Shown here: piece by piece, positions 25,392 to 36,700 of the stretch
Numbering within the stretch: position 1 is the stretch's first letter
Layout: the number at the start of each line of letters is the position of its first letter
NCBI RefSeq assembly: GCF_042676245.1
Contig: NZ_JBHTKA010000015.1
Span: 124,001-188,000 of the forward strand
Length of the DNA: 64,000 nucleotides
From: Ohtaekwangia kribbensis
GTDB lineage: Bacteria; Bacteroidota; Bacteroidia; Cytophagales; Cyclobacteriaceae
Direction: 5' to 3'
Notes under the pieces: generated by a model
Databases searched by the model: none
Told to the model about the DNA's origin: nothing
What the model saw: the letters and a program-made list of their open reading frames with translations, nothing else
Position numbers and translations under genes: made by a program

Positions 25392-27347
25392 ATGAGCGAA
25401 GAGAAAGCGAAAGTTCCAGCTGATTATTCAGCCAGTAATATTCAAGTATTAGAAGGGTTAGAAGCAGTACGGAAACGTCCTGCCATGTACATCGGTGATG
25501 TAGGTATCAAAGGACTTCACCACCTCGTGTGGGAGGTTGTTGATAACTCGATCGATGAAGCACTTGCCGGTTATTGTGATACCATTCATGTAACGGTAAA
25601 TGAAGACAACTCCATTACGGTTGAAGACAACGGTCGCGGTATTCCAACCGACATGCACGAAAAAGAAAAACGTTCGGCATTGGAAGTTGTGCTAACGGTA
25701 CTTCACGCGGGTGGTAAATTTGATAAGAATACCTATAAAGTATCCGGTGGTTTGCACGGTGTGGGTGTATCCTGCGTGAATGCTCTCTCGGAGCATTTAC
25801 ACGTAACGGTACAACGCGATGGAAAAATATTCGAACAGGAATATGAGCGTGGTAATCCGCAATACCCGGTTCGCGTTATCGGTGAATCTACGAAGCGTGG
25901 TACTACCGTAAAATTCCTTCCGGACAAAACGATCTTTACCAATTGGGAGTATAATTACGAAACAATCGCATCGCGTGTACGCGAGCTTGCGTTTTTGAAT
26001 CCACGTATTACCATTCACCTGAAAGATCTTCGCGAGAAGGATGAGAAGGGCGAAGTAAAAGGCGAAACGTTTTACTCAGAAGGAGGCTTGCGCGAGTTCG
26101 TTGAATACATTGATGCAACACGCGAGAAGCTGATTCCGGCTCCGATCTATATCGAGAATGATAAAGGCGAGATACCAATTCAGGTTGCGTTGAGTTACAA
26201 TACATCCTTCAGCGAAAACCTGGTGTCGTATGTGAACAACATCAACACGCATGAAGGTGGTACACACGTAGCCGGTTTCCGCAGAGCATTAACAAGAACA
26301 TTAAAAACATACGCTGATAAATCAGGATTACTCGAGAAAGTAAAGATTGATATCAGTGGTGATGACTTCCGCGAAGGATTAACAGCAGTAATCTCGGTAA
26401 AAGTTGCCGAGCCTCAGTTCGAAGGACAAACCAAGACTAAACTTGGTAACTCCGATGCGATGGGTGCTGTCGATCAGGCTGTAGGTGAAGTGCTTCAGTA
26501 CTTCCTCGAAGAACATCCGCGCGAAGCAAAGCTCATCGTTAACAAAGTTATACTCGCAGCACAGGCTCGTCACGCAGCGCGTAAGGCCCGTGAGATGGTA
26601 CAACGTAAAAACGTTTTATCAGGCACAGGTCTTCCGGGTAAGCTGGCCGACTGTTCCAGTGCTGATCCTGCTATATGCGAACTATATCTTGTGGAGGGTG
26701 ATTCTGCGGGTGGTTCTGCCAAGCAGGGAAGAGATCGTAACTTCCAGGCTATTCTGCCATTGCGCGGTAAGATCCTGAACGTGGAGAAAGCACAAGAGCA
26801 CAAGATCTACGAGAATGACGAGATCAAGAATATGATCACGGCTTTGGGTGTAACATTCGGTACACCGGAAGATGACAAGGCTCTTAACATGACGAAACTC
26901 CGCTATCACAAGATCATCATCATGACCGATGCGGATGTGGATGGTAGTCACATTCGTACACTGATCCTTACGTTCTTCTTCCGCTATATGCGTGACCTGA
27001 TCGAAAACGGATATGTATATATAGCGCTTCCTCCTTTATACCTCGTGAAGAAAGGTAGAGAAGAGCGTTACTGCTGGACAGAAGAAGAACGTGCAGCCAT
27101 TGTAGCGGAGCTTGGTGCCGGCAAAGAAGACTCTGTAAACGTACAGCGCTATAAAGGTCTTGGTGAAATGAACCCTGAGCAGTTATGGACAACCACGATG
27201 GATCCATCCAAGCGTTCATTGAAACAGGTAAGTATAGAGTCAGCTGCAGAAGCTGATCACTTGTTCTCAATGTTGATGGGAGATGAGGTTGCACCACGCA
27301 GGGATTTCATTGAGAAGAATGCCAAGTATGCACGTATCGACATTTAG
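25392..27347 (+). CDS. gyrB: DNA gyrase subunit B
   Basis: A 651-aa type II topoisomerase subunit that supplies ATP hydrolysis for negative supercoiling, with GyrA encoded elsewhere. Visible motifs are VLEGLEAVRKRPAMYIGD, the GHKL ATP site EVVDNSIDEALAG and EDNGRGIP, YKVSGGLHGVGVSCVNALS, the Toprim acid ELYLVEGDSAGGSAKQGRDR, TDADVDGSHIRTL for Mg2+, and MNPEQLWTTTMDP near the end. ATG 25392 (MSEEKAKV) is preferred to a TTG six bases upstream. The short length, without the insert of E. coli GyrB, is normal for Bacteroidota. No recF or dnaA neighbour is present. Confidence 0.97.
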   Translation: MSEEKAKVPADYSASNIQVLEGLEAVRKRPAMYIGDVGIKGLHHLVWEVVDNSIDEALAGYCDTIHVTVNEDNSITVEDNGRGIPTDMHEKEKRSALEVVLTVLHAGGKFDKNTYKVSGGLHGVGVSCVNALSEHLHVTVQRDGKIFEQEYERGNPQYPVRVIGESTKRGTTVKFLPDKTIFTNWEYNYETIASRVRELAFLNPRITIHLKDLREKDEKGEVKGETFYSEGGLREFVEYIDATREKLIPAPIYIENDKGEIPIQVALSYNTSFSENLVSYVNNINTHEGGTHVAGFRRALTRTLKTYADKSGLLEKVKIDISGDDFREGLTAVISVKVAEPQFEGQTKTKLGNSDAMGAVDQAVGEVLQYFLEEHPREAKLIVNKVILAAQARHAARKAREMVQRKNVLSGTGLPGKLADCSSADPAICELYLVEGDSAGGSAKQGRDRNFQAILPLRGKILNVEKAQEHKIYENDEIKNMITALGVTFGTPEDDKALNMTKLRYHKIIIMTDADVDGSHIRTLILTFFFRYMRDLIENGYVYIALPPLYLVKKGREERYCWTEEERAAIVAELGAGKEDSVNVQRYKGLGEMNPEQLWTTTMDPSKRSLKQVSIESAAEADHLFSMLMGDEVAPRRDFIEKNAKYARIDI

Positions 27348-27371
27348 TCTGTATTTAAAACTATTTATACC

Positions 27372-27420
27372 TATCCGCTAAATATTAACCGAATGATAGC
27401 AGGGAAATAGTTAGCGGATA
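27372..27420. repeat. Inverted repeat between gyrB and ppk1
   Basis: TATCCGCTAA (27372-27381) and TTAGCGGATA (27411-27420) are perfect complements over a 29-base loop. It may end the gyrB transcript, though no T-run follows directly; GTTATCCGTTA-like sequence recurs in other spacers. Confidence 0.4.
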
Positions 27421-27445
27421 ACGTTAACTTTTTTACCTTGCTGAT

Positions 27446-29572
27446 ATGGATGAGTTACATATTTCTTCGGACAGGATAGCACAACAGATTTACGAGAGTG
27501 AATACATCAGCCGCGATCTAAGCTGGCTGAAGTTTAACTATAGAGTACTGGAGCAGGCCAAGCATATTGACCGCAGTATATTTGATCGCCTGAAGTTCCT
27601 TTCCATTACAGCCTCCAACCTGGATGAGTTCTGTACCATCCGGTTAGGAAGTTTGTATAATTACCTCGACTATAATAAAGAACGTTTTGATTATAACGGT
27701 TTGCGTGAAGAACCGTTCCGTAAACTTTTACTCGCGGAGACGAAGAAGTTCTTCAACGATCAGAACGAGTACTATATAAATAGTCTGAAGCCGCTCTTTC
27801 ACCAGAACGGTTTTGCTATATGTGCCTATAGCGAACTCTCTCCTGAGGATACACAACGGGTAAATGATTACTTCAATCACATCATCTTCCCGATGTTAAC
27901 GCCCATGGTGTTTGATAACTACCATACGTTTCCGGTGTTGATGAACAACAGGTTGTTGTTTGGTGTGGTAACGAAGAACACGAACGATGCGCAGAACCAG
28001 CAACGAGTTTCATTTATACAGGTGCCGCAGAATCTTCCGCGATTCTATGAGTTGCCTTCGGAAGATATAATTCAGTTTGTTCCGATCGAAGAGATCATCC
28101 GAAACAATATCCATCATCTCTTCCGCAATGTAGAGATTGCCAGTACAAATCTTTTTCGCATAAATCGTAACGGTGATTTTACACTCGAAGAAAGTGAAGA
28201 TATAGAGTCAAACTTCCTTGAAGATCTGAAGCGTAAACTGAAGACACGCAGAACCGGCCGTGTAGTGCGATTGGATGTTGAAGAAAATCCGGATCCGTGG
28301 ATGATGCGCCTGCTGAAAATTCAGTGGGATCTCGATGACCACAATATATTCTCTGTTCCGAAAGACAGCATGCTGGAATTTAACGGTCTCATGCAGATTA
28401 TCGGACACAAAGAATTCAAGAGTAAACGCTCGCAACCACCGGCACCGATCAAACCGTTGAATTTTCCGGAGCAAGGCAGTCGCGATTTGTTCGAAGTGTT
28501 GAAAGAACGTGATATACTTTTACACCATCCCTATAACTCCATGGAACCCGTACTGGAGCTCCTGGAGAAAGCAGCGGATGATCCATATGTACTGTCGATC
28601 AAGATTACCATATACCGCGTAGCAAAAGAGTCGCGTGTTACCGCAGCACTGTTGCGTGCCGCTGAAAATGGAAAGCACGTTGCCGTGTTGTTCGAAGTAA
28701 AAGCGCGTTTTGATGAAGAGAATAACTTGCGTGAAGCACAGCGACTGCAGAAGGCCGGCTGTTTCGTGATCTACGGTGTGAGCAGCTTAAAGACTCACAC
28801 GAAGTTGTTGTTGATTGTGCGCAAAGAAGAAGACGACAAAGTTTATCGTTACGTTCATCTTTCCAGTGGTAACTACAATGAGTCGACATCGCGTTTGTAT
28901 GTAGACATCGGTCTGCTTACAACGAAGGAGGTATACGCCAACGATGTGTCGGAATTCTTTAATGTAATTACCGGGCACTCGCAACCTTCTACCTATCGTA
29001 ACCTGATTACGTCTCCGCGCGATATGCGCATTCAATTGTGTAACCTGGTGAAGCGTGAGGCGGAGAATGCAAGAAACGGTATACCATCGGGTATCGTAAT
29101 CAAACTGAATTCCTTCCAGGATAAAGAACTCATTGACGAATTATACCTGGCATCGCAAGCCGGAGTACCGATCAAGCTTATTGTTCGCGGAATGTGTTGC
29201 CTGCGTCCCGGCCGGAAAGGTCTTAGTGAAAGTATAGAAGTTATCTCGATCGTTGGTGAATATCTGGAGCACTCGCGTATATATTATTTCCACAATGCCG
29301 GAAATCCGAAAGTGTATATCGGAAGTGCCGATGCCATGGTACGAAGCTTCGACAGAAGGATTGAATCACTCTTCCAACTTGACGATGATTTCCTGAAGAG
29401 ACAAGCCATCAACAACCTTCGCTATAATTTAAAAGATAACGTCAACTCCTACATCATGAAGGAAGACGGCACGTACGTGATCAAAGAACTGAATGGAGAA
29501 CCACCGTTCAACATCCACAAAGAATTCTATCATGTAACCCGAGATATAGTGATGGACGCAAAGCTCTTTTGA
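27446..29572 (+). CDS. ppk1: Polyphosphate kinase 1
   Basis: A 708-aa enzyme that polymerises ATP gamma-phosphate into polyphosphate. The N-terminal domain has YISRDLSWLKFNYRVLEQA and FLSITASNLDEFCTIRLGSL. The catalytic half has HHPYNSMEPVLELLEKAADD, IKITIYRVA, the phospho-acceptor His451 in SLKTHTKLLLIV, HLSSGNYNESTSRLYVDIGL, and IVRGMCCLRPG. Length matches the family (about 690-710). Together with PPK2 (22893) and Ppx/GppA (43226) the window carries the main polyphosphate enzymes. It is followed by a two-way terminator. Confidence 0.95.
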   Translation: MDELHISSDRIAQQIYESEYISRDLSWLKFNYRVLEQAKHIDRSIFDRLKFLSITASNLDEFCTIRLGSLYNYLDYNKERFDYNGLREEPFRKLLLAETKKFFNDQNEYYINSLKPLFHQNGFAICAYSELSPEDTQRVNDYFNHIIFPMLTPMVFDNYHTFPVLMNNRLLFGVVTKNTNDAQNQQRVSFIQVPQNLPRFYELPSEDIIQFVPIEEIIRNNIHHLFRNVEIASTNLFRINRNGDFTLEESEDIESNFLEDLKRKLKTRRTGRVVRLDVEENPDPWMMRLLKIQWDLDDHNIFSVPKDSMLEFNGLMQIIGHKEFKSKRSQPPAPIKPLNFPEQGSRDLFEVLKERDILLHHPYNSMEPVLELLEKAADDPYVLSIKITIYRVAKESRVTAALLRAAENGKHVAVLFEVKARFDEENNLREAQRLQKAGCFVIYGVSSLKTHTKLLLIVRKEEDDKVYRYVHLSSGNYNESTSRLYVDIGLLTTKEVYANDVSEFFNVITGHSQPSTYRNLITSPRDMRIQLCNLVKREAENARNGIPSGIVIKLNSFQDKELIDELYLASQAGVPIKLIVRGMCCLRPGRKGLSESIEVISIVGEYLEHSRIYYFHNAGNPKVYIGSADAMVRSFDRRIESLFQLDDDFLKRQAINNLRYNLKDNVNSYIMKEDGTYVIKELNGEPPFNIHKEFYHVTRDIVMDAKLF

Positions 29573-29593
29573 TAAGAATTGTAAGATTGTAAG

Positions 29594-29715
29594 ATTGTAA
29601 AATTGGAATATTAGTGTGATTGAAAAATTAGAAGATTATAAAATTACAAGATTGGAGAATAAGTTGTCTTCGGTATGCAATCTTCTAATTTTTTAATCTT
29701 CCCAATCTTTCAATC
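29594..29715. repeat. Long imperfect inverted repeat in convergent spacer
   Basis: GATTGAAAAATTAGAAGATT (29618-29637) matches the reverse complement of 29679-29698 at 19 of 20 positions, and the flanks (GATTGTAAAATTGGAA against TTCCCAATCTTTCAATC) extend the pairing with a small bulge. GATTGTAA units repeat at the left end. The region lies before the terminator at 29723 between ppk1 and the convergent PorP gene. Confidence 0.5.
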
Positions 29716-29722
29716 AAAATTC

Positions 29723-29758
29723 AAAAAAATCCTCTGACGTTCGCCAGAGGATTTTTTT
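29723..29758. terminator. Two-way intrinsic terminator
   Basis: AAAAAAATCCTCTG (29723-29736) and CAGAGGATTTTTTT (29745-29758) form a 14-bp stem over an 8-base loop. A-run and T-run flank it, so it should stop ppk1 transcripts on the plus strand and the adhesin-locus transcript on the minus strand. Confidence 0.85.
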
Positions 29759-29769
29759 TGAATTTGACC

Positions 29770-30720
29770 TTATCGGTAGTCGTAGTATTGTGGACACTCG
29801 GGGTTTTTGTGGATACCTCTGAATATGGAGCGGAAGTTCAACATGAACTCGTGCGTACCATTGGAGAAGTTGTTCAGATCGGATTGAGTCCAATCGTATG
29901 AATATCCAAAGTGTAATTTCTCGGTCAGTTTGAGATCGATGAATGTGATGAACGAATCACCGAGACGATACGATCCTCCAATACTGAATACATCGTAGAA
30001 TATTACCGCGGTGTTGATATCAAAACTTAACGGCTGTCCTTCCTGTGTACGCACCAGGAATGAAGGATTGATCTTTACTTTATCCATACGATCCAGCGGA
30101 AGTATAGCACCACCGCGGAGGAAGTAATAACGAGCTTCTTTAATGCCACCTAGCAGGCTTTCAACAGAGTTGGCTACTTCGTTGTTCATAATGAACGGAA
30201 CGGAGAAGCCGAGGAAGAAATTCTTCTTGGTATAAAATATACCGGCTCCGAAGTTAGGCTTTACCTGCTTGGATATATTGTAGAACGATGCATCATCAGG
30301 ATTCTGCAAATCAAGTTTGCTATAGTCGGCACCCAGCAGGTTGATACCAGCCTGGAGTCCCATGGCCAACGTTGAATTGGGAAAATGAATCTTGTACGCA
30401 TAGTTTACATAGATGTGATCGTTGCTATAGCTACCAATCTCATCGTGGTTCACCATCAGGCCTACACCCACTTTATTCTTCGCCAGCGCAGTATGTGCAC
30501 TGATGTTAAATGTTTTGGGCGCGCCCGGAAAGTTCACCCACTGGTTCCGGTACATCGCTGTTGCACTAAACTTGACGTGAGCACCTGCATAGGCAGGGTT
30601 TATCACCATCTCGTTGAAATAATACTGGGTGAAGACCGGATACTGCTGCGCCATTCCGGCTATAGCAATACCCAGTACAAACAACGTAGTTGAAAAAATG
30701 TGCTTCAGGGTAGAGGTCAT
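29770..30720 (-). CDS. PorP/SprF-family outer-membrane protein
   Basis: A 316-aa outer-membrane protein. After a signal peptide (to about AGMAQ, residue 24) comes the family start YPVFTQYYFNEMVINPAYAG, then MYRNQWVNFPGAPKTFNISA, GVGLMVNHDEIGSYSNDHIY, and a C-terminal part SIGGSYRLGDSFITFIDLKL, FGYSYDWTQSDL. It ends in beta strands without any sorting domain. PorP/SprF proteins help secrete or anchor type IX cargo with type-B sorting domains. It starts nine bases after the 2173-aa adhesin stop, the same order as sprB-sprF in Flavobacterium. Confidence 0.9.
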   Translation of the reverse strand: MTSTLKHIFSTTLFVLGIAIAGMAQQYPVFTQYYFNEMVINPAYAGAHVKFSATAMYRNQWVNFPGAPKTFNISAHTALAKNKVGVGLMVNHDEIGSYSNDHIYVNYAYKIHFPNSTLAMGLQAGINLLGADYSKLDLQNPDDASFYNISKQVKPNFGAGIFYTKKNFFLGFSVPFIMNNEVANSVESLLGGIKEARYYFLRGGAILPLDRMDKVKINPSFLVRTQEGQPLSFDINTAVIFYDVFSIGGSYRLGDSFITFIDLKLTEKLHFGYSYDWTQSDLNNFSNGTHEFMLNFRSIFRGIHKNPECPQYYDYR

Positions 30721-30729
30721 TACATTAAA

Positions 30730-33700
30730 TTAATTAACTATTTCAAGATATCCGGCCAGGGGCTTCGAACCATCGCGCTTGTCAATGATGTAGAAGTATG
30801 TACCATCCGGGAGGTTCGTACCCATTACACTGATACCCTTGTTGGATTTACCATCGAAGAAGATATCAATGTTGTTGTATCCTTCATGCTCGTATACCAG
30901 TGTACCGGCACGGTTGAACACCTTCACGATGTTATCCGGGAAGTTCTGGATACAGTTGATGAAGAAGATGTCATTCTTACCATCACCATTTCTGGATATA
31001 CCATTGTAAGGATGTATATCTGTTTTCACTTCAACTTCTTTCGAAGCTTCACAGCCGAGCTGTGTTCTTACTGTTACTTTATATAAACCTGCTGGTATAC
31101 CATCGAGAACCGGATCACCCATAATGGTTCCATTAACAGATTCCCAGATGATCTCGTCTATATCAACATCGTTTGTGATGGTCAGCATGATTTGTCCGTT
31201 CTCTTCATCACAGCTTGCCGGGATGATTGCGAACTCAAATTCAGGAAGAACCGGTTTAGACAGAATTTCTTCGCTTACCGGATCAGACACGCAACCTGTA
31301 ATGAGACTTGTTGCACGTACAGTATATATACCTACCGCAAGGCTATCGTAGTATGATCCTACAAAATCAGGAGATGCTTTTACGGCATTACCGATATACC
31401 ATTCGAAGATATAGTCTGATGTATTTCCGTTAACCGATGCCGAGAGTATACCGTTGTTATCCACACAGCTTGTCACGTGCGAGATGACTTCTATACTTGG
31501 TTGTTCAACACCTACCGGTACGAATTCAAGGATTACCTGTGTTGTATCTGAACAGCCTGAAACGAGGTCGCTTGCAATAACAGTATAGGTACTATCTCTC
31601 AGGTCGCTGATCTGTGAACCGGTAGCAAATGGAGGAGGAGTTATAGTCTCGCCATACCAGTCGAAAGTATAGTCGATCACGTTACCGTCCACGGAAGCTG
31701 AAACGATACCGTCAGCCTTCACGACATCGCAGTTTGTTCTCGGGTTAACTGCTGTTGCCGTTACAACCGGGTATACACGCATATCATCAATGGACACGGA
31801 AGCGGACACTTTGCAGAATGCATCTGCCTGATCGGTTGCTACTACCAGGAATGTATTCGGGAATATAGCTGGCTGGATATTTTCAACCAGTTTACCAGTG
31901 TAGTCAGCTGATGGTTTAACAGCTGCGCCTATATACCATTTATAGTCATAATCATTAGGGCTTCCGCTTGTAACGGTGGCATACATGGATCCATCCGGAT
32001 TTACACAGAATGTTAGCGGACTTGTTGATGCTGTCATCGTAACGATGGCTGTGTCCTGAGATAGTTCATAAGTTTCTACAACCTTACAGTGTGAAGTAGT
32101 ATTCTCGACTGATACAGTGAAGAAGCCAGGGTTAATAGTCTGTGCTATATTTCCTGCGTTACCATAGCTATCAGTACCCGTTACGTTGCCGGCTGGTAGA
32201 GGTGTCGTTGTAGTCGCTCCGGTAAACCAGCTATAGGCATAGTTTGTACCAGGGAGGCCAGATGCCTGCACTTCAAGTTCACCCAACACGTTTGTCGGCT
32301 TGAGACATTTTGAGGGAACAACGAAGCGTAACAGGTCGACATTGACCGAGTTGATTGTTTCATCTTCAATTGTAAAGCTCGCAGTAACATCGCAGTTGCT
32401 GGAAGTTTCATTCGCAATAACATAGAACTCGCCAGCACCCAGATTACCGATATCACCGGCTACTGCGTCATTGTCAGCTACTACGGAGTTATCAATTCTT
32501 CTCCAATCGAAAGTATATCCTGCGAACGGAGAAGTCAGCGCCACTCCATCTACCATGATACGCTGGAAGGCAGCTGCACCTTGCGTTAAAGGCGTTACTC
32601 CATCCGGACCACATTCAGTGAGGCTTGTCAGGGTGATATCACCGTCAGCAAGATTTACGGTTACTTCTTTCGGATCGTTTAATACAGTGAATACATTTTC
32701 AGTATAACAGCCTTGGTTAACACCACCGTTGTCAGTCATCAATATTCTATACTCACCTGGTTTAAGACCGGTTATATCTTTTGTAGTTGCAGAGAATGAA
32801 GCATCCGTGTCCGAAGTCCATTGGTAGTCATAGTCTGCAGGAACACCAGAGCCTAATGCCAACGTAATGGAACCGCTTCCCGGATTTCCGGCAACTTCAG
32901 TTTTACAAAACTTGTTAACCATCGTAGCGGCTGCCGTTGCCGTGGCATCGATAACCGGATCGCTAATAGTTTGTTTGATCACGAAAGTTGCGGAGGCACG
33001 GCAACCTGCGAGTGCACCGGTGTTTGCAATGGCAACCATCGTATAGTACTTGGTAGTAATATTGAATGGACCATTAGAGTCAAACAAATAGTTACCCAGA
33101 GTCGGACTAGGATTTACAGACGTAACCGGAGTACCTGTACCTGATGGAGTTTCAGGGTCAACACTTCCTTCAAAGTATTCTATTGTATAGTCTGTATCAA
33201 CAAAGCCGGTTGTTGGTTTAAGCTCTGCTGTGATACTTCCTCCATTGTCAGGAACGCAGGTAGTGATATCGGTTTGTGAGAATGGCTTTAATGTGTGACC
33301 ATTGAGGAATGGCAGGTATATAGGGAATTCTTTCTTACAACCTGTATCGCGGTTTGTGATCTCCACTACATATTGTCCGTAGCGCAAATCAGTAACCAGT
33401 GAAGTGGTTGATGTGTTGGTAACTGTCGCGATTGGCGTACCGCTGGCAGGAACTGTGAATCCTTTGAACCAACGGAAGTCATATCCTAATACGCTTGGAG
33501 TCGTTACGATTACGTTAATGCGACCAGTGTTCGAAATACAGTCATTAGGTTCTGTAAGAACCGGATCGTCAATAACTATATTCGGAATATTGTTCAACAC
33601 CTCGGTTTGTTTCGCTGGTGTAACGCATCCATAGATTTTATGTCTGGCACGCACGGTATATATACCAGGATTAACACCGGAAAGTATGCTCGTGGTGGCG

Positions 33701-36700
33701 CCTGATATGAGTTTGGATGCCGTTACGGCTGAACCTGTATACCATTCAAATGTATAGTCACTCGGTACGCCAGGGCTTACGGTTTGTACTTCGATCTGAC
33801 CATTGTTAGGCGTACAGGTTGACTGACCTGTTGGAACAACGGTAAGTATTTCTGTTGTCGAAGGACCATCTATCGTAATCTGTGCTGTTGACGAACACGA
33901 GGTTGTCTTACCAGTAACCTTCACCGTATAAGTACCTGCCGCAAGACCCGTAATAGAAGGATTAGTTGCACCTGCAATGGCATTTGCTGCCAGGGTGTTC
34001 GGTCCTCTATACCATTGATATGTATTGTCAGAAACATTACCCTGAACGTTTACGGTAGCAGCACCGATTGAACCGGTACATGATAACTGATCAGAGTCTT
34101 TTGTTATACCCGTGATAACCGGAGGCTTGGTTTGTTTAACTTTTATAGTTACCGTATCGGAAGTACATTTTGTGTTGATGTCAGTAGCGAACACGGTATA
34201 ATTTCCGGCATTCAGGTTATTGTAAACTGAACCGGTATAATCGTCTGTCGGTTTTACAAAACTTCCATTAAACCATGAGAATGAATAACCCGTGGTTCCT
34301 CCGTTAACAGTTGCTGTTGCACTTCCTTTTGCTGTAGCGGAACAGGTAATATCAACGTGTGTAGTATCTAATGTGAACGGAACCGTGAGATCAAGTATAT
34401 CTCCGGAGTCGTTACCCTGGCAACCGGTTGTTTTCTCGGTAACCAGTACGGAATAGGAACCCGGCTTTAATCCGGTTAATGTATGACTGATGCCGAGCGT
34501 ATCCCCCACAAGAATGTCCGGACCGGCATACCAGGTATACTCGAATTTACCGGTAGGTTCTCCTATACCATCACCATCGGTATCATTTACAATAGCCTGT
34601 AATACACCGGTTGGATTTTTACAGTCATCGTAGTTATGCATTGTAATCACGTTGACATTAATAGCACGTGAGATTTCTTTTACGACCACACTGGCTACTG
34701 TATCAGAGTTACATTTTGCTGTTTTGTGAATAGCATATACTGTATACGTATCAGCGGGAAGACCGGTATAGGTGTGCCCCACGTGATCAGCAGATGCTAT
34801 AGGCTTGGCAACGGTTCCTTTGAACCAGTAGAAATTGAAACTGGTTGAATCTTTTTTACCGTTGATCAGAACGTATGCACGCACCGCACCATTATTAGGA
34901 GCATTGGTAACGTTGCTACATCTCAGGTTGTCGCGAAGTACTTCAGCCTGAAGTGTAACCGGCAGTGGAACAACATTTGTTTTCAGAATATTGTCGCCAT
35001 AGTCGCACTCTTTGATCTTTGAATTTGGATTCGGTATAGTAATAGGAGTAGGGATGGTTGTACCATCGTCATTCAATACTATATATAGTGTAAAGGCAGA
35101 ACCAGGACCTGTTATGCTTACGTTGGTTTGCGTAAGGGTATCACCAGGGTTCATGTTGCTCAATGGTATTGTAGTCTTTCCAAGCAGTATTGCTCCGGCA
35201 GCCATAGGGTCACCGTTATAGAATGCAACAGGTAAGTTACCGCTGATTCCGATATCACCTTTGTTTCTGAACTTGAAGGATACCGTAAAGTTTTTATCCG
35301 GACACGTAGGAGGATTAACCTGTACATCAAAGTCGTCACTGAAAGGTGTAACGGCCAGGTTAGGCGCTGCATATGAAGGACAACCAAATGAGTTCAGAAA
35401 AGGTGATTGGTTCAGGAAGCTGTTCAGCGGCCTGCTTTTTCCATCTACAAAACATTGTGCATTTTCGGCATATACCAGGTGGTGTGCCTGCATTTGTTTC
35501 GGAATGGTAAGGTCGTCATTAACGTTGGCTACAAAATAACCGTGCTGGTTCCAGAGCTTACGTGCCGGTACCCACGGTTCGTTGGCGGATTCATAAACAC
35601 GTACTTCAGCTTCACTGTAAAGGTTTGTAAGAGCTGCTCCGTTTGTTACGTTGTCGGTAGAACAAACCACGCATATTTCAGTCGAACCATCTCCATTCAT
35701 ATCCACAACAATCGGATATTCATTGGATGTACGGGAGGCGCATCGGATTGGTGTACTGCGTGTAACGGTTACTACACCACTCGTATTTGTAGTGGTATAT
35801 ATATAGATATAATTCTCGTCACGGTATACAATTTCAGATTTACCATCGGCATTAAAGTCAAACATGGTACAGCCTGTGTAACCGGAAGTTTCTTCCGTAA
35901 CACCACGTCTCCACAAAGTATCCAGGCCAGCAGCAGTTTCTTTAAGTGCATATAGATATTTACCGGATACATATACGGCATTCATTTTACCGTCACCGTC
36001 TATATCCGCAAGGTTAACACGACCGGCACCGTTCTGCCATCCATTTTTATACTTGCTGTCGCTTGAATTGGAGAGATCTGTATAAGTTTTCAGGGCATTG
36101 TTTTGAACGTCCCAGAAGAAAATGGTAGTCGTTCTGTCCTGGTTGTTACCCGCCTGCGTGGTAGAGCCAACCGCTACTATATCAAGATAGCCATCCAGGT
36201 TAAAGTCAGCCACACTGGTACCACTTCCGGATACGCGTTGATTTCTTGTAAAGTACTCGGAACGTTGTTGTGAAAGTGTAAGTGTTGAGCCCAATACCGG
36301 AGGTGTTGCCGGAGGAGGAGCAGGACGATTAATATTTACCGAGTATATCCGGCAACCCGCCACAAGTTCTTGTGTTGAAGATCCGGTCAATATATCAACA
36401 GCTATAGGAGCGTTGCTGGTCTCAAACCAACTTCCGCCACTACCAGCCCAGTTGTTCTCGGCCATTAATGTACCGGAGTGAGCATCATAAATCCGGGTAC
36501 GGGTATATAACTCGACATAACCATCGCCATCAAAATCTGTAAGCCCCATTGTACCAGGGTATACTCCCCAATCTATAGGACTGGTCCAGGTTTTGTTACC
36601 GTTACAATCGTAGGCCATAATTTTATAGCCTGTTCCGTCTGATGTAGCAGTAAGAATGAAAAACTCGGCACATCCATCTTTATTGATATCAGCCATGGCT

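Noticed and set aside
29575..29720. Possible CRISPR-like repeat tract
   Set aside because: The GATTGTAA units are short, uneven and without spacers; the structure is an imperfect inverted repeat, and no cas genes are near.
35407..35955. A 182-codon plus-strand frame inside the giant adhesin gene
   Set aside because: It is antisense to the FG-GAP region; the minus strand has clear domains, and the plus frame lacks recognisable protein features.
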